From the NCBI GenBank assembly GCA_005765155.1, contig VCCP01000002.1, forward strand, positions 1,240,001 to 1,304,000: a stretch of DNA of 64,000 nucleotides, in the 5' to 3' direction. This document shows, one piece after another, positions 24,760-37,602 of the stretch (position 1 is the first letter of the stretch; the number at the start of each line of letters is the position of its first letter). Under the pieces are notes generated by a model. It had not been told where the DNA came from, made no database searches, and was given only the letters and a program-made list of their open reading frames with translations. Position numbers and translations under genes: made by a program. This stretch comes from Zelopaecilomyces penicillatus. Taxonomy: Eukaryota > Ascomycota > Sordariomycetes > Hypocreales > Pseudodiploosporaceae.

Positions 24760-27688
24760 CTCGAATCAGACCTGGGCCCAAGTCCCCTCATCTATCTAGA
24801 GCTCAGCATGCGCGGCCAGAAGAGCGTCGCGACTAGCGAGGCCAAGTCGGATCCAAGGCGACTTAATGTTTGGTGGGTTGGCGATAAAGTAGTAACGGTG
24901 ATGGTGGTGGTGTTTGGATGGTGGCGGTAGCGGCGGCAGCGGGTTGCAGCAGCTACTAGCACTTCGGGTACCTCGTCAGGTGCCTTAGTGGGCAGCACGA
25001 TGACGCTTTAGACGACGCTGGGACACCTTGAGCTGGCCGGACGTTAATAAATTTAAAGAACTGAGGCTACTTTGGTCTTCTGCCGAAATATGCCCCATGG
25101 GGACGGCTAACATATTCCTTGACTTTCGCTGCAATGTTATTTTTTTGGTCTCAAGTCAGTAGCTCGGGCCTCTTGGGCTTGCCAATGGCCTAGCACAGTG
25201 CAGGGGTTCCAGGTTGTCAATTACTCGTACCTTAGACAATCACTGGGGGTTTACTTCCAGGCGATTGGGGGCTCCTGCACCACACATTAGGGTCGTCGTC
25301 TGGGGGTATATCCCCCCCGGCCAACTCATTACTCAATTATCATTCCACTAACAATGGCATATTAGTGGGCATCCATGTGGTTCAAACATCGGGTCGCATG
25401 GGTACGGCCTGGTGCTGGGGACCAATGTCAACAACGTGGTGGGCTGTGAGCCTGCGAGGGTTGCAATCTGTCGCTGCGTGAGTGTTGTCAGTGGTCGCCT
25501 ACGCGCCTACAAGTTCGTATTTTTCAAGAGCATTGGCCGGGCCGACCGGGCAAAACCACCCGGAGATATTGTTTGGATATCGTCTGTCCTTGAACTTGAA
25601 CAGGCAGTTATATGAACTGAGGTCTTGAGGCCCATAAATTGAGGAGTTGCCTTTTAAGCGCTAATAATGCTTCATTGCGCTGAACCTCTTGCCTCTGTCT
25701 AGCCACCTCCACTGGGACTTGGGAACATCTCACTTAGCACTCATCTGAGCAATACGATACATATTTAGGTAAAGTATGGTAGTATGCAAGAAAGCGACTC
25801 CTAAATTGCAAAAGACGATGTAATCAGCATCGTTTCTACATACATACCCATGAACACACAACAGCGTATTCTGGGTACTCGGTAATTTGTCACAACGAAA
25901 AAAAGAAGCTTACTAAATAGTTTGTCAAAATATTCCTAAAGCCATAAGGGAGAGAGCCGAAATAACTGGGGCTCCATGTTAGGAATGGGAAGATTTTTGC
26001 TAGATGATGCCATGAGAAAATACCTCATCCAGCGTAACGTATTCAAGAGCTTCTGGTCAAGTCATAATTGTGATGTCGAATTTTTGTCGCGAACCCTACA
26101 GATACTATTTCAACGTGAAATGGGTATTGACTTTGAGAACCTTGGTCGCATGAGGGCTTGAAATGTCTTTACAGCTTCTGTGATTAATAAAATGGCAAGG
26201 CTGAGGCAAGCGCCAGTATTCTCGTTGAGTACTGATAACAATATATGACTGACTCCGAGTACCTGTGTCCCACTAAGTAGTACTTGGGGGAGCTGTAACA
26301 GCAATACTCTTCTAGAATGATTCCAGGGTAATCAGATACTATTTTGCAGGCTGGTATCTAAATAATCATTGCTATCGATTAAATTAATTCAATTCGTGGT
26401 TACTTGACAAATCCTTGGGCGGTTCTTCATACCTACTAGACCTGTGTTTGTATGTACTAGTAGGCATAACCTGTAATAGCCACAGTTTCCGCAGGATCAC
26501 ACCAAGTAATGTTAGGACTTACTACGAAGTAGTACCTTGACATGCTTAGATTAGGTACCTCCTCTAAAGTATCCGAAATACACAGCTCTAAATAAAGCAC
26601 CAAAAGGCCTTTGCCAAAGTACCTAGTAGGTACTAAGCTCAGTTGCTTGTAAAGGTACCTACACGATTATTCATACTACCTACCTCTAGATTAACAAGTG
26701 CTGAGTTTGGTATGATGAGGATATGCATGTGACAAGGGCAAATTGAGCTGCTCGCTGGGCGTACTCGCATGTGGCTGTCCCAGTGCCCTGGTACGAGTAC
26801 GAGCAACTAAGACAGCCTTGACAGGGCCCAATAAAGGTCACTTGGGCACCTACACCTAAGAGGTACCTACTAACCTTGTCTATGCCACACGGTTATCTGC
26901 CAAGTACTCCATATTTCTATTCTGGATACCTACCTCTAGCTTAGGTACCTAGTTATTATTATAGAGGCATTGCAGTGGCCGAACCTCTCTGCACAGTGGG
27001 AGGGGAGAGGGGAGGTTTCCATCCTAATATCTCACAATGGTGCTATTTAATGGGCACCACCGAGTGGCGCGGATGTCGTTGGACAGTGCACTTACGTAGG
27101 ACTAATATGAAGGTAGGTAGGTAGTCATACCATCGGTAACATTTTTCTTGCAGCGCCCCTGCCCGATCCGGCTGAAGTCTGACCGGAGGAAGATGCTAGG
27201 TGGTCACATCCTCCGAGACTCCGACTCAGTCGAAAATCCTCCTTAATTCCTTCACTAAAACATCTTATCTGTAGCAACGCGCAACAAGGCGACATCTTGT
27301 AGAAGGATTCTCACCCGATCGGCGGACTGGGAGGACTGCGTACTTGAACAGGCTGTGAAGCACTCAGTTTTTTTTTTGTAAGCCACGCAGTTGCGCCAGT
27401 TTCTTCCCCTCGGCAGCCTGCGGAATTATGTGTTAACATTCTTTTCCCTTCTAGAGCCACATTTCCGCGCCTCGACCCACCATCTTCAACACTGCAACCC
27501 CTCCAAACCGCAGGTCACGGACAGTGTCCCTACTTCTCAAAACCCTTCCGTCGGCACTCCTAGGACGACGGTGAGAAAACTGTGTATCATCGATCGGGAG
27601 ACGGACGGCGAACCAGACAGCCGATTTCGAAGCCAGTTTTAGTCCTGGACCACACCCAGTGGGTTTTTGGTTACACGTGGCAGTTACC
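24760..27688. other. Divergent gene-free region of 2.9 kb (Tao3 / P450 reductase)
   Basis: It contains the Tao3 leader (24760-25050, with a run of GGTGGT units near 24900), an AT-rich middle part (25700-26400), and a TACCTA/TAGGTA-dense stretch at about 26430-27125. A T-run at 27368-27377 and the reductase leader follow. Frames here are short or start at non-ATG codons. No RNA gene or mobile element was recognised. Confidence 0.55.
26430..27125. repeat. TACCTA/TAGGTA-rich intergenic tract
   Basis: The densest such tract in the window. Words including GGTACCTAC, TAGGTACCT, CCTACCTCTAG and GTAGGTAGGTAG occur near 26430, 26555, 26620, 26655, 26685, 26860, 26930, 26945 and 27110. Many read the same on both strands, so the tract can form small hairpins. 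It lies between two divergent genes. Confidence 0.65.
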
Positions 27689-29933
27689 ATGGCCGAATTA
27701 GACACACTCGACATTATTGTCCTGGGCGCCATTCTGCTCGGGACGCTTGCATACTTTACCAAAGGCAAGCTATGGGGTGTCACCAAAGATCCTTACTCCA
27801 GCGCCTTTGCCAACGCCAACGGCGCAAAGGCTGGCCGGACGCGGAACATAATGGAGAAAATGGAGGAATCTGGCAAGAACTGTGTCATCTTTTACGGTTC
27901 CCAGACCGGCACTGCTGAAGACTATGCATCTCGCCTGGCGAAGGAAGGAAAGAGTCGTTTTGGCCTCGAGACCATGGTTGCCGATCTGGAGGAGTATGAT
28001 TTTGAAAATCTTGACACCATGCCTAATGACAAGGTGGCCATGTTTGTTCTGGCCACATATGGCGAAGGCGAACCTACTGACAATGCCGTCGACTTTTATG
28101 AATTCATCACTGGCGAAGATGTCACCTTTTCTGAAGACAGCGAGTCTCCTCTAAGCAACCTCAACTATGTTGCCTTTGGCTTAGGTAACAACACCTACGA
28201 GCACTACAACTCCATGGTCCGCAACGTAGACAAGGCACTCACCAAATACGGTGGTCACAGAATTGGGGAGGCTGGCGAAGGCGACGATGGTGCTGGAACT
28301 ATGGAGGAAGACTTCCTCGCCTGGAAGGACCCCATGTGGGCAGACCTTGCTGTCAAGATGGGTCTGGAAGAGCGGGAGGCTGTCTATGAGCCGATTTTCG
28401 GTATCGTTGATCGTGAGGGCCTTACCCCTGAATCCCCCGAAGTCTATCTCGGCGAGCCCAACAAGATGCACCTAGAGGGGACGGCTAAAGGGCCCTTTAA
28501 TGCCCACAATCCCTACATTGCTCCGATTGTTGAGTCGCGGGAACTGTTTTCGACCAAGGACAGGAACTGCATCCACATGGACATCGATATCAGTGGATCA
28601 AATCTCTCGTACACCACTGGCGATCACATTGCTGTTTGGCCAACGAATCCCGGTGAGGAAGTAGATCGCTTCCTGGACATTATTGGACTTACGGACAAGA
28701 GAAACCAAGTTATCAGCGTGAGAGCTTTGGAACCAACCGCGAAGGTGCCATTCCCAACCCCCACGACATATGATGCCATTGTTCGATATCACCTCGAAGT
28801 TTGTGCCCCTGTGTCGCGTCAATTTGTCTCAACTCTTGCTGCTTTTGCGCCATCAGAGGAGATCAAAGCTGAGATGACCCGGCTGGGCAGCGACAAGGAT
28901 TATTTCCACGACAAAACGGCACCCCACTACTACAACATTGCACGCCTCCTAGCCTCCGTTGGTAAGGGAGAGAAATGGACTAATATTCCATTCTCTGCCT
29001 TTATCGAAGGCATCACTAAATTGCAACCCCGATACTACTCGATCTCTTCCTCATCCGTGGTCCAGCCAAAGAAGATTTCCATCACTGCGGTCATCGAATC
29101 TCAAATGATTCCCGGACGTAGCGACGCTTTTCATGGAGTTGCTACTAATTACCTGTTGGCCTTGAAGCAAAAGCAGAACAATGACGCAAATCCGCAATCG
29201 TTTGGTCTTAGCTACGAGATCATGGGACCACGGAACAAGTATGACGGTATTCATGTCCCTGTCCACGTTCGCCATTCCAATTTCAAGCTCCCGTCGGATC
29301 CTGCCAAACCAATCATCATGATTGGTCCTGGCACTGGCGTAGCTCCTTTCCGTGGATTCGTTCAAGAGCGGGCAAGACTAGCACAAGAGGGCGCTAATGT
29401 CGGCCGCACGCTTTTGTTCTTTGGCTGCCGGAAACAGAACGAGGATTTCCTATACGAGCCTGAGTGGGAGGTATGTTCAATTCGTCAATCACCCTTTACA
29501 TGAAGTTCGTAGATGCTGACTCAAATTTTTGCAGGAGTACAAAAAGGCCCTTGGCGACAAATTCGAATTGATCACAGCCTTTTCTCGACAGGGTTCCAAG
29601 AAAGTTTATGTGCAACATAGACTCAAGGAGCGTGCCAAAGAAGTAAATGAGTTACTTTCCCAGAAGGCTTTTTTCTATGTTTGTGGTGACGCTGCAAACA
29701 TGGCTCGCGAGGTGAACACAATTCTCGCCCAGGTTATCGCTGAAGGACGTGGAGTTTCAGAAGCAAAAGCGGAAGAAATTGTCAAGAGCATGAGAGCAGC
29801 CAACCAGTACCAGGTACGTTTTGACATCATCTAAGTCCCTTTGTCCGTTTTTCTTGATGCCAATTTTGCATGGTTCACCTTCTTGCTCACTGATGCTGAC
29901 CCACGCGCTTTATAGGAGGACGTTTGGTCGTAG
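27689..29933 (+). CDS. CPR1: NADPH-cytochrome P450 reductase
   Basis: This enzyme passes electrons from NADPH through FAD and FMN to microsomal cytochromes P450, serving ergosterol synthesis, xenobiotic metabolism and secondary metabolism. Start at the ATG at 27689, which opens MAELDTLDIIVLGAILLG, an ER membrane anchor; a GTG-led upstream extension in frame is rejected. Exons are 27689-29470, 29535-29813 and 29916-29933 (introns 64 and 102 nt); the product is 692 aa. Domains in order: flavodoxin FMN site YGSQTGTAEDYA (about 69-80) and YGEGEPTDNA; FAD-binding RYYSISSSS (about 447); NADPH-binding GPGTGVAPFRGF (about 546); YVCGDAANMA; and C-terminal EDVWS, whose Trp stacks on FAD. The third exon codes only EDVWS and stop. 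It is divergent from Tao3 across 2.9 kb. Confidence 0.98.
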
Positions 29934-32900
29934 GTATTGTGCCCCTTTGTGCAAATCTTATTTTGAGTAGCAATCGTGGTGAAGCGTATATGTCCGAATT
30001 ACTATTTGGGGCGTTTTCTGCCTGCGATATCACCAGCGATGTTTGAGAGCATACACCATTTAGACAGGTTTTATAGTATGGGTAGGGTGGGATAAAATTC
30101 TTTGGGAATAGTGGAATCTTGCTATCCCCGTATTGGTTGTAATTGTTTTTGCTCTTGACGCTTAAATAGACGTTTGATGACCACATGTTCCCAATGTGTG
30201 ACCTGGTGGAAATCGTAGATCCTTTGGTAGATTGGTGCCTGAGCGATGGCGAAGAGGTTAAAACCTTGCTGGTGAGGAAGTTTGTTTTACTATTTACTCC
30301 TCATTAGCCGGATTCACTCAGTTTCGTGGCTTCCTCCACGAGAATTGTATATATCATCGACACCACTAGCAACCCGCAGCGCATGCCTACCTAGGTATGT
30401 CATCCAAACAACACACTACACGTGGAAGTACCTACCTAAGCATTGCATGTACGTTGCAAGCCCTGCTTTTCTGATGGTGGATAAAATGGTAAATTAAAAG
30501 GGCAAGCGTCTTGATTGCGGCCTGTCGTGGCGTCAAACTGCGTCTCTCTAAATTGGAGAAAAGCAAAGTTAACCACGATCATCAGGATCTCCCAGGATAT
30601 GTGGAGTATTACATACTCCGTCCAAAATCCGTTCAAAATCCAGCCTACTGCCAGCGGCTCGGTCAATGCGTTTCACAGCATTGAATAAAAGGAGGTGGGC
30701 TAAACGCCCCGACGTCTGGAAACAGAGCTACTAATACCACTAGTAACAACGCAAGGTTCGAAGACAACTGCCGCCATTTGTTTCGATTGGGCTCCAAACA
30801 TATTTGATGTGTACCGTCCTAAATAACAGTTGGGAACTTTGGGGCTCAGGTTCAAATAACCACCATCATCTACACACATACCAGCCGGATTGCCTGATAA
30901 GCGACCTGTGCAAGACAACTGCCCTGCAGAAGCATGTTTTGGGTGATGTCTTGCAAAGGAGTCCGGAAGGAGGGGCATTGTCTGGGGACCATCTCTCACC
31001 TCCTGAGCCACGGCAAAGAAGAAAAAGCAAAACTAATGCGACAAGTGGATGAGACCTGGCCAACGCAAAGATCGTCTGCTAAACAAAGAAAGTGTTGTCT
31101 AGGATCTAGGCAATTAGAATAGCGATGCCAAGCCGATTTGCCTTAGCCTTTTCCTCGATGCAGCCAGGATGCTGCGCAGCAGGACATCATGCATTTTGCC
31201 GCGGTCCTTGCACGATCTCGAGACTCTAGAAACAGGAGTATTTACTGCACTAAGAGGAATAAGAAAGATGACAAGTCATAATCGCACTTTATCAGGGGAA
31301 GAAGCCTCGGCGGACGCCAGAGACGCCGTCCACAAATTGGTTGCCTCGACTTTCCAAAGTGAATCACGGCTGTGGATGTCTGACAGGAGAAAAAGAAAAG
31401 GCTGCAGTATGCATCCAAGGCCCTCGCTGGCGTTAACTCGCCCCATGATCTTGCCAGCTTGCCTCTTATGAACAGCGTGATACATCCAAGGATAGTTTTG
31501 TTGCAGCAACTTTCAAACCTCCATTGATCTTCCTTCATGACTATGCCTTTGACGACATTGTGTTTGTAAATTTCGTTCCATCCAGCTCTTTACATTATTC
31601 TTAACTTTGCATTCATCACTCCATAATTTGGCTACCGTTTGCACCTAATCATCATTACTGCGGTTGGAAGAAGAGCGGTGTCTCTTGAGAGTGAATACGC
31701 TTGATTCGCGGGAGACATTCGGCAGCGCCATCAGTTATCGACTTGAACGGACACGACGCATATAAGCTTCACCGTAGGTTAATTGCTTGGTTGAGTTACT
31801 CCCAAAAAAACGCCGGGTTTCTCCACGACACTCCGGTTTCGCTTCGTTGCGCTATCTGTGAGATTTTCTGGTTAGTGGGAGAGAAATAAGAGGTGAAAAG
31901 GGTTGGTGGTTCCCGCCTATCAGCTATTCCGCAGTCATCTCATACGTGAAGCGATAGAACTGAGGCAATACTGGACTCGGAACGGCCAAAGGGCCTGAAC
32001 TGCCTCATCATTGTTCGCCAGAAGTTGAGCGTTGACAAACACGAATTCGAAGTGGCTGTCGCCACTGTCGATTAAAACACACAAAGAGCAGGCCACTCAT
32101 CGCTGGGGCACGTCGAAACGAGACCAGGACCACGCTCAGAAACTGCAAGGAGCAGAGGAGCAGGTGAAGATCTTAGACTGCTAACGAGACGGTTGTCGGT
32201 CCCCCAGCTGGCAGGCACTTGGCAGCTGCACAACCAACAGTAGCAGAACTACACCCGCACGGCAGCTGTTGTGCACTGCCTTTTCCAGATTCTTCATACA
32301 TCTGTCGTCATTTCTCGCTTCTAATTACCACTGGCCCATTCTTACTCCTTCAAACTTACTTTCGTGAACATCCATATTCCGCAGTTCCGGGCCATCACGC
32401 CTGCACTCGAGCATTTGCATCGTGACATCGCTTACCTCACGCCAACAACTCCTTCCCCTTCTTGGGAAACGGTATCGTAACTTCCTTAACAGCATATATA
32501 TTTGCAGGATTAGGTAAGTTGCGTTGCTTTATCTTTTCTACCCTCGATTTGAAGCAGAGTTTGAGTTTTTCTTCTTCTCTCTGCACAGCATCACCACGGA
32601 TCACCTCCATTCATCAGGTCTCCGCCACGGCCGATTTCCTTCGAACCCCATCTTGCTTGATAGCTTGTTCTATCTTACTTACTCTCGCTTCATCTCAGTG
32701 TCTTGGTAGCAAATTTGCCTTCGTTAGTCTCGAATCTGTTTGCAACACCACGTAAATTGGAGACCGCTCCAGGTAAGCAAGACAAAGCCCAGATTTCCTG
32801 CCTTTCTCAAATAGATTCTCAAAAACTCTTTGCTCTGGAATTGTTTTCAACGGCTTCAATGTCTGGCATTTGGATCATAAGTCTTACCTAGAATTAAATT

Positions 32901-33320
32901 CTCTTCTTCTACACTTCCTACTTGAAACTTCATTTGCTCCATTGAATCAAAACCATATTACTAACTTGATATAATCAGCAGATCTTCATTACATCGTCGG
33001 AACATATCCATCTTCAGTCCTCGATACTGATCTGTTGCTGTCGAGGTAAGAAGCCTATTCGCCTCCCACGTTCCACAACTTGTTCTTCAGGTTGTTGTTT
33101 TTCTCGCAACCAAAATTAATTTGGAGGGGAGTTCAAACACGCTCTCTTGAGATCGTGTCGCATCTTCAGTCCCCAAAAGTTGGCCCAGTCCTCTCTATCC
33201 TTTTTTTTTTAGCATTTTTTTGTTTCATTTTTGGTGCACCTGCATTTGATTTGATAGCGAAAAGAGTATGAATCTAGAGACTTAACTAATGCCCTTTTCC
33301 TGCTGTGCATAGGCAACCTC
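29934..33320. other. Intergenic region of 3.4 kb with the long leader of the RRM gene
   Basis: 29934-30200 is the reductase 3' flank. From about 30200 to 32200 no gene can be supported. From about 32200 the DNA becomes pyrimidine-rich and contains three good splice donors: GTAAGT at 32516, GTAAGC at 32773 and GTAAGA at 33046. An acceptor GTGCATAG ends at 33312, eight bases before the ATG at 33321. This points to a long, multiply spliced 5' leader for the RNA-binding protein gene. Confidence 0.5.
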
Positions 33321-35326
33321 ATGTCTTATCATCTTCACGCTGTGGCGGATTCCAACATGGACACGCACAGTGGCGTTGCTGCACCCTATCATTCCAACCC
33401 TACTATTCGAAATGTCCACGGTCATGCTCCGCTCCATGGCTCTGCTGATCATGGTGCGTTATTGAATCACTTTACGGGTATGACCTTAGGGGGTCTAGAC
33501 ATGCCCAATAATGCTGCTCCGATCCCTATGGGACCAGGCCATACTTTTGTACTAGGATCTGATGGACAATTGGTTCTTGCTCCCATGCCTTCGGCACAGC
33601 ATATGGGGCTGGGTAACTCTGAGAATCCATACCAGAGCTTCTCAATCCCCCCTGGTGGCTATGGTGCTCCATATGTTGGACTTCCTATACCTTTGATGCC
33701 CTTCACTCCTGGCCGAAGCAACAATGTTACGCATCCACGACTCGATCGCGGTCATTCCGATGTTCCAGGTCTAGACAACCGTCGAGGGTCATACTCTACT
33801 ACAGAGTCAACACCGGCTACTCCCTTTTACGGCGCCTTTTCTCACCGGGAAAATGCTCCCCGTGTCGCCAACCTTGACCGCTCGGCCTACACAACCCCTT
33901 CACCTCAGCAAATGGGCCATTCCGCTCTCCACGCGGACTCGACGAAGCCTGCTCCAGCTATGGTCTCAGACCGTGTTCTGGACGAGCTCTTGACAAAGGA
34001 TCCAGCAATCCCAAAGGCTGTTCCTGCTGTGTTTACCCCCCCAGGTCAGATGAAGAGCCTCGAACAGAGCCTCGACAATCGCATCAGCGGCAATCGTAAT
34101 GTATATATTCGTGGTTTGCATCCAACCACCGATGATGAACTGCTCTACCACTTTGCATCTCGCTTTGGTGCTGTTGAAACATCCAAGGCCATCATCGACA
34201 CGGCTACAGGTGCTTGCAAGGGGTATGTTTTTTTCTGGCTATTCTGATTTCATGCTTACCATATTCAGATTTGGCTTTGCAAAGTTCTTTGAGTCACATG
34301 ATTCCGAGATGTGCATTCGTGGATTCCATCGTCTCGGCTATGAAGTTGGCTTTGCAAGGGTGGGCTCGTCACTTCACATTTTCGCGTCTTTTGCTGACCA
34401 TTGAATTGCGGCAGGAATCTTTTAATTCGCGTCTCAAGGCAGAGGGTGACGAAGGCTCGACAAATTTGTATATCTCCAATTTGCCAAAAAGTTTAACAGA
34501 GGTGGTAAGTGAATCTCTACAAGGGCTGGCAGATTCCTTCCTCCAAATCTGATTGTCATTATAGGAACTCAGCACCATTTTCTTGGGATTTACCATTCAG
34601 TCCAGCAAGATCCTTCGCGATAGCATGGGCAACAGCCGCGGTGTTGGTTTCGCTCGGTAAGTTGGGAATGATCTTGCATCCAGAGCCTACCTCAACTTCT
34701 CATACTAACATTGCCACTGTTGCAGTTTTGAGAGCCGCGATGTCTGTGATAAGATCATCCGAAAGTTTAACGGTATCGGCATCGGTGAAGAAGGATTGCT
34801 CATGAACATTCGATATGCCGATACCCCAGCCCAGAAGGAACTCAAGCGAGTTACCGCAGAACGCCGCCAATTCCGAACTAATGAGTATAACATTGGTGCT
34901 TACGGCACACCCCTTGTCGGCATGAGCCCTACTTTGTATAGTCAACAGTCCCAATGGCGACGCACTCTTCCACCATCACGAAGGTATGTCTTCACTTGCA
35001 ATTTGAAGTAAATCAGAAAACTTACTGATAGTTACATAGTGATCTATCTTCGTCTTCCAATGATGATGGAAATATTATGAGAAACTCGGGAGCCCTCCGT
35101 GGACAATCCGAGTATGCTCCAAGGCTTAGCATTTTTGCAAAATTCTAACATCTTTACCAGGACGGCCACGAGCACGGACGCTACGATCTCCACTCCTACT
35201 TCGTCAGAATGTGATGAGAGTGTTACGATTCACGCGGATCCAGCTAATGTCGTCGCTGCCGGTAAGGAGAACCTTTCTTCGTCGCCTTCAGCCAAGAAAG
35301 AAATCTCGAAAAGGGAATCCCAATAA
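33321..35326 (+). CDS. RNA-binding protein with two RRM domains (RBMS/MSSP-like)
   Basis: Seven coding exons (33321-34222, 34269-34359, 34415-34504, 34565-34656, 34726-34983, 35040-35111, 35161-35326) with introns of 46 to 69 nt join into 556 aa. Residues 1-255 are His/Pro/Gly/Ser-rich and disordered. RRM1 (about 259-332) has RNP2 VYIRGL and, across the first intron, RNP1 KGFGFAKF. RRM2 (about 346-425) has RNP2 LYISNL and, across an intron, RNP1 SRGVGFARF. The second RRM, with ILRDSMGNSRGVGFARF, resembles animal RBMS/MSSP and fission yeast Cip-type proteins, which bind single-stranded nucleic acid or stress-related mRNAs. The C-terminal 100 residues are Ser/Thr-rich. Targets are unknown. The long leader suggests post-transcriptional control of this gene. 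Confidence 0.92.
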
Positions 35327-35746
35327 CTTCGCACAAGGGCTGTGACCCTTTCGCCATTCTTACTCTACTACGGGCTTTCATTAATTTTAGCACTGCTTTT
35401 TTGGAACCACTTCTCAAGGCTTCATATGGCAGTATTATGCAATCAAGGAACATATTATGGTCTGAGATAGCTGGTACACTCAGACGAACTGTGCGAATGG
35501 TCCATTTTACACACTTTGTACTTTAGATTCTAGGGAATGGCAGTTGTGGCAATAACTCGGCGAAGTGTCTAGGGCTAAATGAAGATCAAAAGCTACCTCG
35601 AACTGTTGATTCCATACTCATAATATCCTGCTGCAATCAGTAGTCAGGGCTCTTGAAAACACAAAAAGAAATGTTTAATATACAACTTGGCCATGTCTAC
35701 AAATCACCGATGAGCCATAGCATGGGTATCGCTCGGTTTCTTCTAT
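35327..35746. other. Convergent 3' region between the RRM gene and RIO2
   Basis: 420 bp between facing stop codons, presumably holding both 3' UTRs. No other feature is recognisable. Confidence 0.5.
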
Positions 35747-37077
35747 TCAGACCACTAATCTTGACATGTCCTCTCCAATTGACACTGCTGCATTGTCGTT
35801 TGAAGCATCACCGAGAAGACCATCGGACAAGTTATTTACATGCCCAGCATCATCCTTATCTTCCCCACCCTGGTCATCCTCATCTTCGTTGCTTAAATCA
35901 TCTTCTTCTTCTTCTTCGTCATCATCATCATCATCTAAATCTGAACCGGTGGCTTCTCCTTTCTCTCCGCCAACTGCTTCCTTTTCCTTGATGGCTGTCT
36001 CTAAATCCTTAAGCATTTTCTTCGTGAAACCAGAGGCTTCAACAGCAGCATCAAGTCTCTTCAACCCCCCCTTGCCTACCGTCTTCTTCGCATTTTTGAA
36101 AAACGGCCCAGGCACAGTACTTGTGAAATGGAAACGTCGTGAAAAAAAGCGCTTGATGCACTCTACATCGCGATCGAAATACATTTCAGCATTTTGGTGC
36201 TCCATGGACACCATTTGAGGGAAGTCGATAATGACTGGTTCGAGCTTGACTGACTCCTCACCATCTTCGGCTGTTGTCTTTATCTCCTTGATCAGGATAT
36301 TAAACTCATTGTAATCGCCGTGGATCAACCCGTGACTGGCGAGTCTTAGAATGAGTGAAATAAGGTCTGCGTAAAGAGAAGCTGGATCAGGAACAATGCT
36401 GATTTGCCGTAGAGGAAATGCGTCTATTAGTGACATGACGATGGTGTGTCGGGATTGTGCCAAAGGTTCTGGAACTGGAAATCCTTCTTCGTACAGGGCC
36501 TTCATAAAGGCGTATTCTTTCATGGCAGCCAATTTGGATAAATACATCCATGAACCCGAGTAGCGATTCTTCTTGAGATAATCTCTCTTTGACTTGACTG
36601 ACCGGAACGAGATGCGACCCAGACGATGAATCTTCAGTACCCGTTGCGTGCCGGAATGGTCTGCTATAACCATGATATCGCTTTCCTTCCCCACACCAAT
36701 CCTGTTTCCCACGCTGTAGACATCTTTGCGAGTGGCATGAGTGTGCAGAGCAAGGTAATCAATACCACCATATGTCAGACGATATCCGTCGTATTTCGCT
36801 TCTTTGACTCGTGCGATAAGACCGACTTTGGCTAGAGTAGATATGCTCCTGTGTACGCCGCTCACACCGCCTCGAAGACGAGATAATTTTTCTATTAAAG
36901 GGGTAGGTACAAGCTCATGATTTCTGCTGCCCATTTCAACCTAGCCAATGTATATCATCAGTCATTTTGCCCCAATCTTTGTTATGCCATCCGCAGAATC
37001 AGTTGATAACGTACCGCTGTGAGCACTCGCCAGTCTTCCGCCGCCAAATGGCGCATTGCGCGCGTGTCCAAATGCAT
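35747..37077 (-). CDS. RIO2: Serine/threonine kinase/ATPase Rio2 (40S ribosome maturation)
   Basis: Rio2 binds pre-40S particles and its ATPase cycle drives late 18S rRNA maturation. Exon 1 is 37015-37077, intron 36941-37014 (GTACGT...GGCTAG), exon 2 35747-36940; the product is 418 aa. The first exon codes for 21 residues (start MHLDTRAMRHL) and completes the N-terminal winged helix, which continues NHELVPTPLI. Kinase features are P-loop GVGKESD, ATP lysine 124 in VLKIHRLGR, catalytic Asp230 in HGDYNEFN and metal-binding Asp260 in IIDFPQMVS, all typical of RIO2. The C-terminus has a run of over 20 acidic residues encoded by GAT/GAA triplet repeats (about 35890-35942) and is probably flexible. 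It is divergent from RPN1. Confidence 0.97.
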
Positions 37078-37602
37078 TCTGAGCTCAGAAACTAAAAGAA
37101 GTTACAACAAAAAGATAAACCAGAAGATACTATTCTTGTATACCACACGTTGGATATCCAGACGTTGATGGAACTTGTTACCAGACGTGGGGTGATAATA
37201 TGTGATGGTGGGGTTAACGAAAGAAATTCGTTGATTAGATCTTATCGATAGAAGATAGGTACGTACTGTCTGCTATAAGCACACTTGACACTTTAGAGCG
37301 TTGCTATTGTCCCTCATAGAGCGCACGTGATTGCAGGGAAGGCTTTGGCCTGTGCTATAGGCGGCAGTGCCTCGCGTAACCCCAGAGCTCCAGCGGCACC
37401 GCTACTACCTGGAGCTTTACCAAGCGGCTCCATCACCTTCCATCAACGCACGACGTATAACCTCCGTCTTGATCTCCTCTCGAGACCGCATTATACACGC
37501 GGTGGACTTCAATCAACTAGCTTCGCGATCGCCAAAAAAGAACACCGTCCTCGCTGAAGCTGTGCCAGAGTCCACTCTGTCGCCCGATACGCCGACGTCA
37601 AC
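37078..37602. promoter_or_regulatory. Shared divergent promoter region, RIO2 / RPN1
   Basis: 525 bp separate the start codons of a ribosome-assembly ATPase and a proteasome base subunit. Both promoters must lie here. I looked for the yeast proteasome element GGTGGCAAA and did not find an exact copy. The DNA just upstream of RPN1 (37380-37600) is C-rich. Confidence 0.55.

Noticed and set aside
27391..27642. 83-codon frame just before the P450 reductase start, as a possible upstream ORF
   Set aside because: It begins at TTG rather than ATG, so it is unlikely to be translated as an upstream ORF.
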